Shown here in pieces: positions 1 through 7,896 of a DNA stretch of 46,720 bases. The notes below the pieces were generated by a model. The model did not search any database. It saw nothing but the letters and a program-made list of their open reading frames with translations, and was not told where the DNA came from. Source of the stretch: Virgibacillus dokdonensis. GTDB lineage: Bacteria > Bacillota > Bacilli > Bacillales > Amphibacillaceae. The stretch is taken from positions 981,600-1,028,319 of the forward strand of contig NZ_LT745763.1 in NCBI RefSeq assembly GCF_900166595.1, written 5' to 3'. The position numbers and the translations under genes are program-made. Positions within the stretch are counted from its first letter, which is position 1. Every line of letters begins with the position of its first letter.

Positions 1-62
1 GATCTGTGAACCTTTTTAAAAAGAAGTCTATATCGAAATCTATAATCGAACAAGTATAGAGT

Positions 63-1460
63 CTATACCCAGCCAAAGCCTTTTACGACTTGCGCAATAA
101 CGAATGTGACGACAATGGCGATAGTAGTAGGTAATATAAAAGCGGCCGACGTCCATTTTACACTTTTTGTTTCTTTCCAAATGTTGAACATGGTTGTACC
201 ACAAGGATAATGCAATAAAGAAAATAGCATCATATTAAGCGCTGTTAACCACGTCCATCCATGGTCAAGAAATATTTGTTTTAAATCGTTTAAGTTATCC
301 ACTTCGATCATCGATCCTGTTGCAAGATATCCCATTAAAAGAATCGGCAGGACGATTTCATTTGCAGGAAAGCCTAAAATAAATGCCGTTAAAATAAAAC
401 CATCCAAGCCAATCGCCTGTGCAAAAGGGTCTAAAAACCCAGCAAAATGTTCAAGAACACTTTGATCACCAACGAAAATATTCGCTAAAATCCAAGTAAT
501 AACGGATGCTGGTGCAGCAATAATGACGGCTCTTTTTAATACAAACCATGACTTATCCAATGTAGCTCGAACAATCGTATTCCATATTTTCGGTTTTCTG
601 TAAGGTGGCAGTTCCAATGTATAGTGTGAAGGCACACCGCGCAATAATGTTTTGGAAAGAGCCCATGAAACAAAGATAGTCATGATAATGCCAAACAATA
701 CAATTCCTACGACAACGGACGCAGCAACAAACGTATTCATACCGCCTGAAAATCCAGCCGCCATAAATAAACCTGCAAGGAGAATTAATACTGGCCAGCG
801 CCCATTACACGGGACAAAGTTGTTTGTCAAGATGGCTATCATGCGTTCCCGTGGTGACTCAATAATGCGTGAAGACATGACCGCTGCAGCATTACATCCG
901 AACCCCATTGCCATCGTTAACGATTGTTTACCATGTGCACCAGATTTTTTAAATACACGATCTAAATTAAACGCTACTCGTGGTAAATATCCGAAATTTT
1001 CTAGCAAAGCAAACATTGGAAAGAAAATAGCCATTGGTGGCAGCATTACACTAACAACCCAGGAAGTACCACGGTAAAATCCTTCTACCAATATTCCATA
1101 CAACCAATCTGGAGAGTTAGCCCATTGGAATAATGAAGCAAGCCAATTTTCAACTGTAGCAAATAACTGGCTTATAGCAATACCTGGATAGTTTGCCCCT
1201 ACAATCGTTAAATAAATGACTACTCCAAGTAGCATAAGCATAATGGGAAAACCATAAATACGTGATGTTAAAATGTTATCCAAATTTTCATCAAGCCAGG
1301 TGGTTTTTTTATTAGAACGCTGTATGGAATGCTGGGTTATGCTTTGTGTAGATTGATAAATACTTGAAACGATATGATCTCTTAACGTATTTTCTTGATC
1401 ACTGTACTTTTCAAACAATGCATCAAGTTGCTGTATTTGTTGGTTTGTTTCATACGCCAT
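63..1460 (-). CDS. feoB: FeoB permease half (split ferrous iron transporter, membrane part)
   Basis: This is the membrane half of the ferrous iron transporter FeoB, encoded apart from its GTPase. The 465-residue protein has a hydrophilic N-terminus of about 70 residues, then roughly eight to ten hydrophobic segments. It contains the two Gate-type repeats of FeoB: one around GFGCNAAAVMSSRIIES followed by NNFVPCNGRWP (about residues 186-222), the other around LGFPANEIVLPILLMGY. The GTP-binding motifs are absent and lie in the upstream gene. The ATG overlaps the upstream stop by 11 bp, and the AAGGAGG ribosome binding site lies inside the upstream coding sequence, so the two halves are probably translationally coupled. 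In most bacteria both parts form one polypeptide of about 650-780 residues. Confidence is high for the family; the split is read directly. Confidence 0.88.
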   Translation of the reverse strand: MAYETNQQIQQLDALFEKYSDQENTLRDHIVSSIYQSTQSITQHSIQRSNKKTTWLDENLDNILTSRIYGFPIMLMLLGVVIYLTIVGANYPGIAISQLFATVENWLASLFQWANSPDWLYGILVEGFYRGTSWVVSVMLPPMAIFFPMFALLENFGYLPRVAFNLDRVFKKSGAHGKQSLTMAMGFGCNAAAVMSSRIIESPRERMIAILTNNFVPCNGRWPVLILLAGLFMAAGFSGGMNTFVAASVVVGIVLFGIIMTIFVSWALSKTLLRGVPSHYTLELPPYRKPKIWNTIVRATLDKSWFVLKRAVIIAAPASVITWILANIFVGDQSVLEHFAGFLDPFAQAIGLDGFILTAFILGFPANEIVLPILLMGYLATGSMIEVDNLNDLKQIFLDHGWTWLTALNMMLFSLLHYPCGTTMFNIWKETKSVKWTSAAFILPTTIAIVVTFVIAQVVKGFGWV

Positions 1461-2181
1461 GACAACAGCCTCCTTGTGCAGATGGATGTTTTTCCGAACT
1501 GAATTGTTGGTTTTGTATATACGCTTTTAGCGATTCTAATAATTTTTTATCTCCATCTAATATACGTAAAGCGATCCATCTCGCAGGAAAGATATCCCCA
1601 AAAATATGCTTGATTTCTGGTTCGAGTTCTTTTATTTTCTTTTCTATTTCTGGACTATATTTAATTTTGTAACCTTTCGTTATTAATTTACCTTCAATCA
1701 TTCGGTCTATCGTTTTTAGTAGTTGAATGATACCAATTTTTTCTCTAGCTGATATTAACACAACTGGAATACCTAATTGTTTAGATAACGCTTCTTTATC
1801 AATATGGATGCCTCTTTTTCTTGCTTCATCAATTAGATTGACACATAGAACGGCACGATCAGTCATTTCTAATACTTGTAATGCTATATTTAAATTTCGC
1901 TCTAACGAAGTAGCATCCACTACAACGAGTGCAATATCCGGTTTTTCAAAAATAATGTAATCTCTTGCTACTTCTTCGTCAGCTGAATTGGAGTAAAGAG
2001 AATATGTACCAGGTAAATCAATGACCTTATATACATGCTTCTCTGTTTTTAGTTCACCTTCAGCCCGTAATACCGTTTTTCCAGGCCAATTTCCTGTGTG
2101 TTGTTTTAACCCAGTAAGCAAGTTAAACAATGTGCTTTTTCCTGTGTTTGGATTTCCTGCTAAAGCAATGGTATGAGACAT
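1450..2181 (-). CDS. feoB: FeoB GTPase half (split ferrous iron transporter, G domain)
   Basis: This is the cytoplasmic G-protein domain of FeoB as a free 243-residue protein, expected to gate Fe(II) uptake with the membrane half encoded just downstream. Visible motifs are the P-loop GNPNTGKST (about residues 9-17), the G3 motif DLPG, a G4-like NLID and the G5-like SAR, followed by a helical region corresponding to the FeoB spacer. The C-terminus ends in a short Cys/His tail (GGCCHGV) whose codons also form the ribosome binding site and overlap the start of the permease gene. The ATG follows the feoA stop codon directly, with GAGGTGG as the Shine-Dalgarno. The order feoA, GTPase, permease indicates one operon. 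Confidence 0.9.
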   Translation of the reverse strand: MSHTIALAGNPNTGKSTLFNLLTGLKQHTGNWPGKTVLRAEGELKTEKHVYKVIDLPGTYSLYSNSADEEVARDYIIFEKPDIALVVVDATSLERNLNIALQVLEMTDRAVLCVNLIDEARKRGIHIDKEALSKQLGIPVVLISAREKIGIIQLLKTIDRMIEGKLITKGYKIKYSPEIEKKIKELEPEIKHIFGDIFPARWIALRILDGDKKLLESLKAYIQNQQFSSEKHPSAQGGCCHGV

Positions 2182-2436
2182 TTATACCACCTCTTTATGA
2201 ACTTTCTTTGCGTAGATAAAAGAACTTTCTTCTTTCCGCAGTGCGATCGTCGTGTTAAAAACTTTAAAAGCGATTGGATCTCCTAATGGACTTTTCTGTA
2301 CTATTTCAATGGTGGCTCCTGGGACAAAACCTAAATCTAGTAATCTACGCCGTATGACATCATCCCGTAGTTCAACAGATGTAATTTCTATTCGATCACC
2401 AATTTGAAATTGATAGATAGGTTTTTTATCAAGCAT
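2182..2436 (-). CDS. feoA: FeoA, accessory protein of ferrous iron transport
   Basis: This 84-residue protein has an SH3-like FeoA fold and is the first gene of the iron-uptake operon. The family signature is visible: RRRLLDLGFVPGATIEIVQKSPLGDPIAF is read at about residues 29-57 (only key parts matter: LLDLGF, PG, GDP). FeoA is thought to bind FeoB in the cytoplasm and assist GTP-dependent Fe(II) import. The ATG is preceded by AAAGGAG. Its stop codon abuts the next start, so translation is coupled. No clear Fur box was recognised in the region upstream, so regulation is unknown. Confidence 0.9.
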   Translation of the reverse strand: MLDKKPIYQFQIGDRIEITSVELRDDVIRRRLLDLGFVPGATIEIVQKSPLGDPIAFKVFNTTIALRKEESSFIYAKKVHKEVV

Positions 2437-3122
2437 ATTATGTCGCTCCTTTGGTTGTGAGTTAAATAGTTGGTTTAGGGAAACTTTAGGTTATACATAA
2501 CTATATTTTAATAACATATGCTTTGTTGATATGGATGTTGATTTTGTTTACTCTCTAAATATATTATGATTATAACTCAAAAAGTTGCCTTAACGCAAAC
2601 AATGTGTCCAGTTTTTTTGTAATACTGTAATAAGAGGCTTTCATGATTTTTTTACTTTATGGGGATTTTACAGTTCCTATTAGGAGTAACATGAATGGGG
2701 AGTAATGAGCATTCACAGGGGAAAAAAGTTAGTCCGTATTATAAACGAGTATATATCTAAATAATCGGCTTACATTTTAATTCATTCAAGTTAAAACATA
2801 CCTTGTTGCCATTTCCAAAATGCCAAATGATGGTATAATAGACCTACATAATTAGTTGTTAACTATTTAAAATATGTCGTTATTATAAAGTTATACGATA
2901 AAAGAAGTACCGGCAAGGGAACATTACAGAAGCATATTATGTCACTATCAGCAAGCTAGCTGACTCCCCAAGTTTTATGACGAAATCTTCGTTTTTTCTT
3001 ATACTTCCCATAGTAGAAAAAAGGATGAATTTTAAGTCTTATCGACTAAACAAAACTACGGCAATTTGCCATAAAATTTGCTGTGAAGTGAAATTTTCTA
3101 ATGTTTTGAAAGGAGGCTAATC
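2437..3122. other. Intergenic region between the feo operon and the protease gene
   Basis: This 686-bp AT-rich stretch between divergent genes holds no convincing protein gene. A sigma-A-like promoter is visible on the plus strand (TTTCCA near 2812, 16-nt spacer, TATAAT at about 2834). About 145 nt further on is a short hairpin with a U run (ACGAA/TTCGT at 2980-2992, then TTTTTTC). The pair could bound a small RNA. No perfect Fur box was found upstream of feoA. Confidence 0.4.
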
Positions 3123-4439
3123 ATGCGTTGCCCAACGTGTGGAATGAAAAAACAAAGAAGAACGCGTTTCTGTTTAAATTGTGGAAGAACGTTAAAGCGA
3201 GGAATAGCATTTAAGTTAACAGCCATCATTTCATTTTTGCTCCTTGTGAGCGGAGGCACTTATTTATTTATCGAAAGTAATGCTGCTAGCAATCGTCTAG
3301 AAACGCATACAAAAGCGGCTAACGCTGCAAGTCGCAATGATCCAGAATTAATGAACAAACAAAGCGATGACTTAGATGATGAAAAAACCGTTGAAGAAAA
3401 GATTCAAATGGCTGAAAAAAACGTATATACAGTTAGGACGAATGAAAGGGAAGGTGCTGCTTTTTTATATAATGATCAAGGCATCTTATTAACGAGTGCA
3501 CATCTTGTTGAAGGGCATACGGAAGTACAAGTTAGAAATAATCATGATGCATTTACTGGCTCTGTTATCGGCTATTCCAATGAAACAAATCTGGCAGCGA
3601 TTCAAGTATCTGAACTGGCAGGGGATCAACCAGCACCAATCGAGAGGGAAAAAGGTTTATCTGCAGGGGATGAAGTTATTGCTATGGGAAGCGAGCGTGT
3701 TTTAGACAATAATACAACGCCTACTGTTGTCAACGAAGTGGACTGGCATTTTTCTTATGGAAATTTTACATATGAACATACGTATCAATTGGAAGAGACG
3801 CTATTACTGGGATATAGTGGTGGGCCTTTATTGTCTGGCGAGACTGGTAGCATGATTGCTATTAATTCGATTGCCCATGTCAAAGATATTGCTGTACAAT
3901 TTAGTGTCCCTATACACGAGGTTGCAGATATGATAGACGGTTGGATAGATGAACCGATGAATGCAGCAACAATTACAGAACAATTTTATGATGCAGATGG
4001 GGGCTATTTTTTTGGAGATTTTTGGGGGACTCGATATCCAGAAGAAACGGCCACCAATCAAGAAAGTGAATCTACTAGTAAGGGAGAAGGCAGTGTAACA
4101 AATGCCGCCGAAAATAATACTTCTAATCATAGGGGACAGCAAACGTGGCAAGCACCTGCTTATACGCCACCAGCTAATAATGGATGGCAAAACCGGGACA
4201 ATAATACGCAAAATGGCACCAATGATATAAACCAAAATTCGACTCCGGAACAAAAGAAGGATAATGAAACAAATAAAGGCGCTGGTGAGGGTCCTTCAGA
4301 CGGTGGTGACGATCAAACAAATTATGACGAGAATTCAACTAAACCTACAGATGGACCGAAGAAACCAGAAGAACCAGAGAAACCAAAAGAACCTCAAGAA
4401 GACTCGTCAGAAGAAGATAACGAATCTAGTCAGCAATAA
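3123..4439 (+). CDS. Zinc-ribbon, membrane-anchored trypsin-like (HtrA-related) protease homologue
   Basis: The 438-residue protein begins with a cytoplasmic zinc ribbon (CPTC and CLNC, residues 3-20), then one transmembrane helix (about 28-50). An extracellular trypsin/HtrA-like domain follows (about 100-275), then a long Asn/Gln/Pro/Glu-rich tail of about 150 residues. No PDZ domain is seen. Catalytic-type positions are His127 in TSAHLVEG and Ser232 in GYSGGPL. The position where HtrA has the catalytic Asp is Asn156 (ETNLAAIQV), so the triad looks degenerate and activity is uncertain. The protein may act as a surface-stress protease or as a binding protein. The start ATG has a strong AAAGGAGG. 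The gene is monocistronic, with a perfect inverted repeat just after it. Confidence 0.7.
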   Translation: MRCPTCGMKKQRRTRFCLNCGRTLKRGIAFKLTAIISFLLLVSGGTYLFIESNAASNRLETHTKAANAASRNDPELMNKQSDDLDDEKTVEEKIQMAEKNVYTVRTNEREGAAFLYNDQGILLTSAHLVEGHTEVQVRNNHDAFTGSVIGYSNETNLAAIQVSELAGDQPAPIEREKGLSAGDEVIAMGSERVLDNNTTPTVVNEVDWHFSYGNFTYEHTYQLEETLLLGYSGGPLLSGETGSMIAINSIAHVKDIAVQFSVPIHEVADMIDGWIDEPMNAATITEQFYDADGGYFFGDFWGTRYPEETATNQESESTSKGEGSVTNAAENNTSNHRGQQTWQAPAYTPPANNGWQNRDNNTQNGTNDINQNSTPEQKKDNETNKGAGEGPSDGGDDQTNYDENSTKPTDGPKKPEEPEKPKEPQEDSSEEDNESSQQ

Positions 4440-4460
4440 TTTCATTTGTAATCTTTTTGT

Positions 4461-4491
4461 CTTAGACAGACTTGGCCTAAGTCTGTCTAAG
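4461..4491. repeat. Perfect 13-bp inverted repeat after the protease gene
   Basis: CTTAGACAGACTT at 4461-4473 pairs perfectly with AAGTCTGTCTAAG at 4479-4491 across a 5-nt loop. It lies between convergent genes where a terminator is expected, but neither strand has a U tract immediately after the stem. It may be a weak bidirectional terminator or a protein-binding site. Confidence 0.6.
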
Positions 4492-4562
4492 ACTAGAGGC
4501 AGTGAGGTGTCATGTTATAAGAGACAAACCCTATCCATTCATTTCCTAATGATAGTTTACTT

Positions 4563-4964
4563 TTAATTTTCTATCGTTTTTGTTGGTTTTCTTACAAAAC
4601 ACATAATTGCGGCGGCGAGATATAACAAAGATTGAAATAAAATTCCTGATAATAAAAGCCAGCCACTTAGAACAGCTGCTGCAATAAAAAATCCGCCGGC
4701 AGTTTTAGGGTTTCGCTTCAACTGTAATACACCAATCAATCCTAAAGTAAAGCTTATCAGAGCACCAATAATAGGAATCCAAATAAAGATAGATAAGAAG
4801 GAACCAAGGTCTGAAAGCATTCCAAAATCAGCCGGATCAATAGAACCTTCAAGCAGGTCGATACCACTGTTTAAAAGCAAAATGCCAACGATCCCAAAAA
4901 TAGCTAAAGCACCGTCCATTAAAAATCCGACAATGCCTAAAATCTTTTCAACTGTTCGATTCAC
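4563..4964 (-). CDS. DUF4064-like small membrane protein
   Basis: This 133-residue integral membrane protein has four hydrophobic segments (about residues 8-32, 52-80, 88-105 and 105-122) and a short basic C-terminus. The opening MNRTVEKILGIVGFLMDGAL and the overall layout fit the DUF4064 family of Firmicutes, whose function is unknown. The start is GTG, chosen because GAGGAGG lies at the right distance upstream and no ATG does. It is monocistronic and convergent with the protease homologue. I do not assign a function. Confidence 0.65.
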   Translation of the reverse strand: MNRTVEKILGIVGFLMDGALAIFGIVGILLLNSGIDLLEGSIDPADFGMLSDLGSFLSIFIWIPIIGALISFTLGLIGVLQLKRNPKTAGGFFIAAAVLSGWLLLSGILFQSLLYLAAAIMCFVRKPTKTIEN

Positions 4965-5102
4965 GCTTGTTACCTCCTCAGTCTAATCAATGGTTTTATT
5001 ATGTTACGTAAAAACAGCACGAATTGTTTCATTTTTCTTTATACGATACAAAACGAACATGACCTCGTTGTAAGTGTGCCAAACGTTATTAGGGTTGCGA
5101 AT

Positions 5103-6473
5103 TTAATGTTTCCCTTTTTTCGGAAAGCAAACGGTCACGGTTGTACCTTCCCCAACTTCACTATTAAAATCTATGGTTCCGTGATGAGCGTCTACAAGTG
5201 CTTTCACAATGGAAAGCCCGATTCCTATACCGCCAGTCTTGGTCGCCCTTGACTTATCTCCACGATAAAAGCGTTCAAACAAAAATGGAATATCTTCCTT
5301 TTTAATACCTATTCCCTCATCCATAACCATAAAACAGATGCAATCTTCCTTCTCTTCTGTAAAAATTTTCACTGTCTTTCCTGTTGGAGTATACTGCAAT
5401 GCATTGTTCATAAGGTTTGTTAAAATTTGTGTAACTCGGTCTTCATCTGCACGAAAATGGATTTCTTTGTTTGGAAAGTAGCTCCTTAATACAACCCCTT
5501 TTTTATGAAAAGCCGGCTGAAATTGACTATCCATAAAACGAAGAAGTTCCCCTGCATCTAAAGTAGACATGTTCAATTTCTTTTGTGGGTTTTCCACTGC
5601 AATTAACGTTTCCAATTCATTGACGAGTCGCACTAAGCGCATAAGTTCATGGTGGCTTTTTTGCAATCGTTCAGGAGTTGGTTCCCAAATACCGTCTTGA
5701 TAAGCTTCCAATTGACTACGTAAGGTTGCTAATGGTGTTCTAAGTTCATGTGCAAAATCAGCGGTAAATTGCTTTCTTAGTTGTTCCTCTTTCGCCAAGG
5801 AATTAGCTAATTCATTAAATGACTCCCCAAGCTGTTTCATTTCAATACTTAAATCTTTTACAGGCACGTCTACTCGTTTATGTTTTTTTAATTGCTGTAC
5901 AGCTGTTGATAACCGCGTAAAACCAGCACTTAACCTTCTAGAAAACAAAAAACTAAATAAAATCGATAACAATATAATAGCGATTACCGCAATTAGTATG
6001 TTTTTTTGAATCGATTTTAAGAAAGTAAAGTCCTCACCAACGAGTTCTACTGGATACACCACTTCCATCGTGCCAACCTTTTCTCCGTCTACTTCAATAG
6101 GGTGAGAACTTGTTTCGTAATCAACTTTTTCTGCTTGTTGATGCATGCCCATTCCCCTCATCATGTGCTGCATTCTTGTTGAGTCTGCAACAGCATTACC
6201 AGCCCGATCATAAATAGTATAAAACAAATTCTCTGTCATTGCTTGGTCATGAAGCATGCTGTTTGCTTGTTCACTTACTAAGCTTCCGGTTTGCTGATAC
6301 GTTCGAATGATCTCTTCCTCTACAAATGACGTTTTTTCTTCTCTACTTATTTGTAAATAGCTAGAAAATTGATTTTCTACCCCGAAAAATATGGAAAAAC
6401 TCGTTAAAAAAACACCGCATAAGGAAACAATTAATAAATAAATAAAAATTTTAGTGCGGAGTGTTAGCTTCAT
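5103..6473 (-). CDS. Two-component sensor histidine kinase (EnvZ/BaeS type) with a Met/His-rich sensor loop
   Basis: This membrane histidine kinase of 456 residues has a TM helix at about 8-31, an extracytoplasmic sensor at about 32-155 and a second TM at about 157-178. HAMP follows, then HisKA with the phospho-accepting His242 in FAHELRTP, and HATPase_c with N box (NLMNNALQY), DEGIGI, FERFYRGD and GGIGIGLSIVK. The sensor carries a compact Met/His cluster, MQHMMRGMGMH at residues 101-111, which resembles soft-metal (copper/silver) ligand motifs; metal sensing is an inference. The ATG at 6473 was preferred over an upstream in-frame ATG because GGGGG lies 8 nt before it. The start overlaps the end of the response regulator gene, so the pair is coupled. 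Confidence 0.85.
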   Translation of the reverse strand: MKLTLRTKIFIYLLIVSLCGVFLTSFSIFFGVENQFSSYLQISREEKTSFVEEEIIRTYQQTGSLVSEQANSMLHDQAMTENLFYTIYDRAGNAVADSTRMQHMMRGMGMHQQAEKVDYETSSHPIEVDGEKVGTMEVVYPVELVGEDFTFLKSIQKNILIAVIAIILLSILFSFLFSRRLSAGFTRLSTAVQQLKKHKRVDVPVKDLSIEMKQLGESFNELANSLAKEEQLRKQFTADFAHELRTPLATLRSQLEAYQDGIWEPTPERLQKSHHELMRLVRLVNELETLIAVENPQKKLNMSTLDAGELLRFMDSQFQPAFHKKGVVLRSYFPNKEIHFRADEDRVTQILTNLMNNALQYTPTGKTVKIFTEEKEDCICFMVMDEGIGIKKEDIPFLFERFYRGDKSRATKTGGIGIGLSIVKALVDAHHGTIDFNSEVGEGTTVTVCFPKKGKH

Positions 6474-7167
6474 CTGGTTTGCCCCCAAACTTATACCCCA
6501 TTCCAAAAACCGTTAATATATAATCAGGATGTCTAGAATCCTGTTCGATTTTTTTTCGTAAATTTTTTATGTGTGTATCAATACTTCGCTCATATCCTTC
6601 AAAAAAAAGATCATCCTCTTCTTGAATTTTTACGAGCAAATCCCCTCTGCTATATACCCTTCCAGGATAACTAGACATTGTTATTAATAGCTTATATTCA
6701 TTCGGTGTAAGTGCGACAACTTCATTATTGACTTTTACTTCCTTTTTTAAATGGTCAATAATTAGTTGCCCGTCGTTAAAACGGAGTTGGTCATTTTTTT
6801 CCGTCTTAGAAATTCGGCGCAGTAGAGCTTTAGCTCGCACAACAACCTCTCTTGGGCTAAAAGGCTTGGTAACATAATCATCTGCACCGATGACAATTCC
6901 ATTTATAATATCATCCTCTGCTGACTTAGCAGTAAGCATAATAATTGGCATATCACTATCTTTTCTAGTTAATCTGCACACTTCCTCTCCAGAAATATCG
7001 GGGAGCATTAAATCAAGAAGCACAATATCTGGGTTCCCTTCTTTTATTTGTTTTAGCGCTTCTAATCCATTGGCGGCAAATAAAATACTCCAACCTTCTT
7101 TTTCAAAATAAGCTTGCAAAACTTCACGAATCATTTCTTCATCATCGACAATTAATATGCGTGTCAT
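6451..7167 (-). CDS. OmpR/PhoB-family response regulator
   Basis: This 238-residue response regulator is paired with the overlapping histidine kinase gene. The receiver domain (about 1-115) has acidic residues in VDDEE, phospho-acceptor Asp52 in LLDLMLPD, a conserved Thr (LTAKS) and the switch Lys (TKPFSP). A C-terminal winged-helix domain (about 135-232) includes LTPNEYKLL and DTHIKNLRKKIE. The start MTRIL at 7167 is supported by GAGGGGG. Family members bind direct repeats with about 11-bp spacing, and such a repeat lies in the divergent promoter at 7348-7369. The neighbouring secreted protein gene is therefore a likely target. Confidence 0.9.
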   Translation of the reverse strand: MTRILIVDDEEMIREVLQAYFEKEGWSILFAANGLEALKQIKEGNPDIVLLDLMLPDISGEEVCRLTRKDSDMPIIMLTAKSAEDDIINGIVIGADDYVTKPFSPREVVVRAKALLRRISKTEKNDQLRFNDGQLIIDHLKKEVKVNNEVVALTPNEYKLLITMSSYPGRVYSRGDLLVKIQEEDDLFFEGYERSIDTHIKNLRKKIEQDSRHPDYILTVFGMGYKFGGKPDEANTPH

Positions 7168-7347
7168 TATTTTTCCCCCTCTTGTTTTGCACATCTTGTA
7201 TTCTAGAAAGTGTAACCTGCTTTCATCTCACGAATGTAATAGGCTTACTAAAGCTGTCTAGTTAGACATAGACAATAACTACTTACATCTATTATTTGTA
7301 ATTCCTATAGTATCATGCCAGCACAGTAGAATTCACATCTTCACAAC

Positions 7348-7393
7348 TTCTCCATAAGTTCTCCATAAGAACTACAAATGCGTGCGATATGAT
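7348..7393 (+). promoter_or_regulatory. Tandem 11-bp repeat overlapping a promoter; probable response-regulator site
   Basis: TTCTCCATAAG occurs twice back to back (7348-7358 and 7359-7369). The second copy covers the position of the -35 box relative to a -10-like TATGAT at 7388-7393. No good -35 is present, as expected for a promoter needing an activator. OmpR/PhoB regulators bind 11-bp direct repeats at such positions. Two TTCACA half-sites lie just upstream (7332 and 7340). Confidence 0.55.
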
Positions 7394-7423
7394 ATAGATA
7401 ATGAAAGAAAGGAGTTGGGCATA

Positions 7424-7669
7424 ATGAAAAAATTAATGATTGGTGCTATAACAGGAGCGATTATTTTAGGTGGTGCAGCAACGTATACATTCGCTGATGC
7501 CAATGAAGAGAATCAAGAATTTTATAATGATAGGAGACCGTATATGGAAGAAATGCATCCAAACTTCTCCGATGAGGATTATGAAGCAATGTATAACTTT
7601 TGTCACGGAAACGGAGACTTAGAAAGACGGCATCGCGGTGGAAATGGTTTTGATAAAAACAATGAATAG
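7424..7669 (+). CDS. Small secreted protein divergent from the two-component system
   Basis: This 81-residue exported protein has a clear signal peptide (MKKLMIGAITGAIILGGAAT, probable cleavage after TFADA). The acidic mature part contains Met-His and Cys-His features: MEEMHPNFSDEDYEAMYNFCHGNG and a His/Arg/Gly tail, cited here only as landmarks across residues 41-75. Small exported proteins of this type often sit beside two-component systems in bacilli, but the function is not known. The start at 7424 is preferred over one 14 codons upstream because AAAGGAG lies correctly placed and the signal peptide begins there. It may buffer metal or feed back on the kinase; that is inference. Confidence 0.65.
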   Translation: MKKLMIGAITGAIILGGAATYTFADANEENQEFYNDRRPYMEEMHPNFSDEDYEAMYNFCHGNGDLERRHRGGNGFDKNNE

Positions 7670-7686
7670 ATAAGAGGTGAGTAGTA

Positions 7687-7821
7687 ATGATGAATGGCTA
7701 TGGCCTTCATTTTGCAGGATTTGGAATACTAGGATGGATAATAAACCTTCTTGTAATAGGAATTGTCGTATATTATGCAACTAAATTGGCGTTAAAACAT
7801 TATGATAAAGACAAAAATTAA
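7687..7821 (+). CDS. 44-residue single-pass membrane microprotein
   Basis: This very small ORF lies 17 bp after the secreted protein gene, with GAGGTGAG as ribosome binding site and a rho-independent terminator right after it. The product starts MMNGYGLHFAGFG and has one hydrophobic helix (about residues 14-31, WIINLLVIGIVVYY) and a basic Lys/His-rich tail. Short proteins of this layout often accompany envelope-stress or metal-responsive two-component loci. The function is unknown, but the good signals on both sides make it a likely real gene. Confidence 0.6.
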   Translation: MMNGYGLHFAGFGILGWIINLLVIGIVVYYATKLALKHYDKDKN

Positions 7822-7826
7822 GTAAA

Positions 7827-7858
7827 GGATTGGCAGTCATCTTGCCAATCCATTTTTT
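7827..7858 (+). terminator. Rho-independent terminator after the small-protein pair
   Basis: The stem GGATTGGCA / TGCCAATCC (9 bp, 7-nt loop) is followed by ATTTTTTAT. It ends the 7424-7821 operon. Confidence 0.85.
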
Positions 7859-7896
7859 ATATCGTCTTTATTCAAAAGGCTATAAGGATGCTACAT

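Noticed and set aside
4461..4491. Rho-independent terminator of the protease gene
   Set aside because: No U tract follows the stem on either strand; kept only as an inverted repeat.
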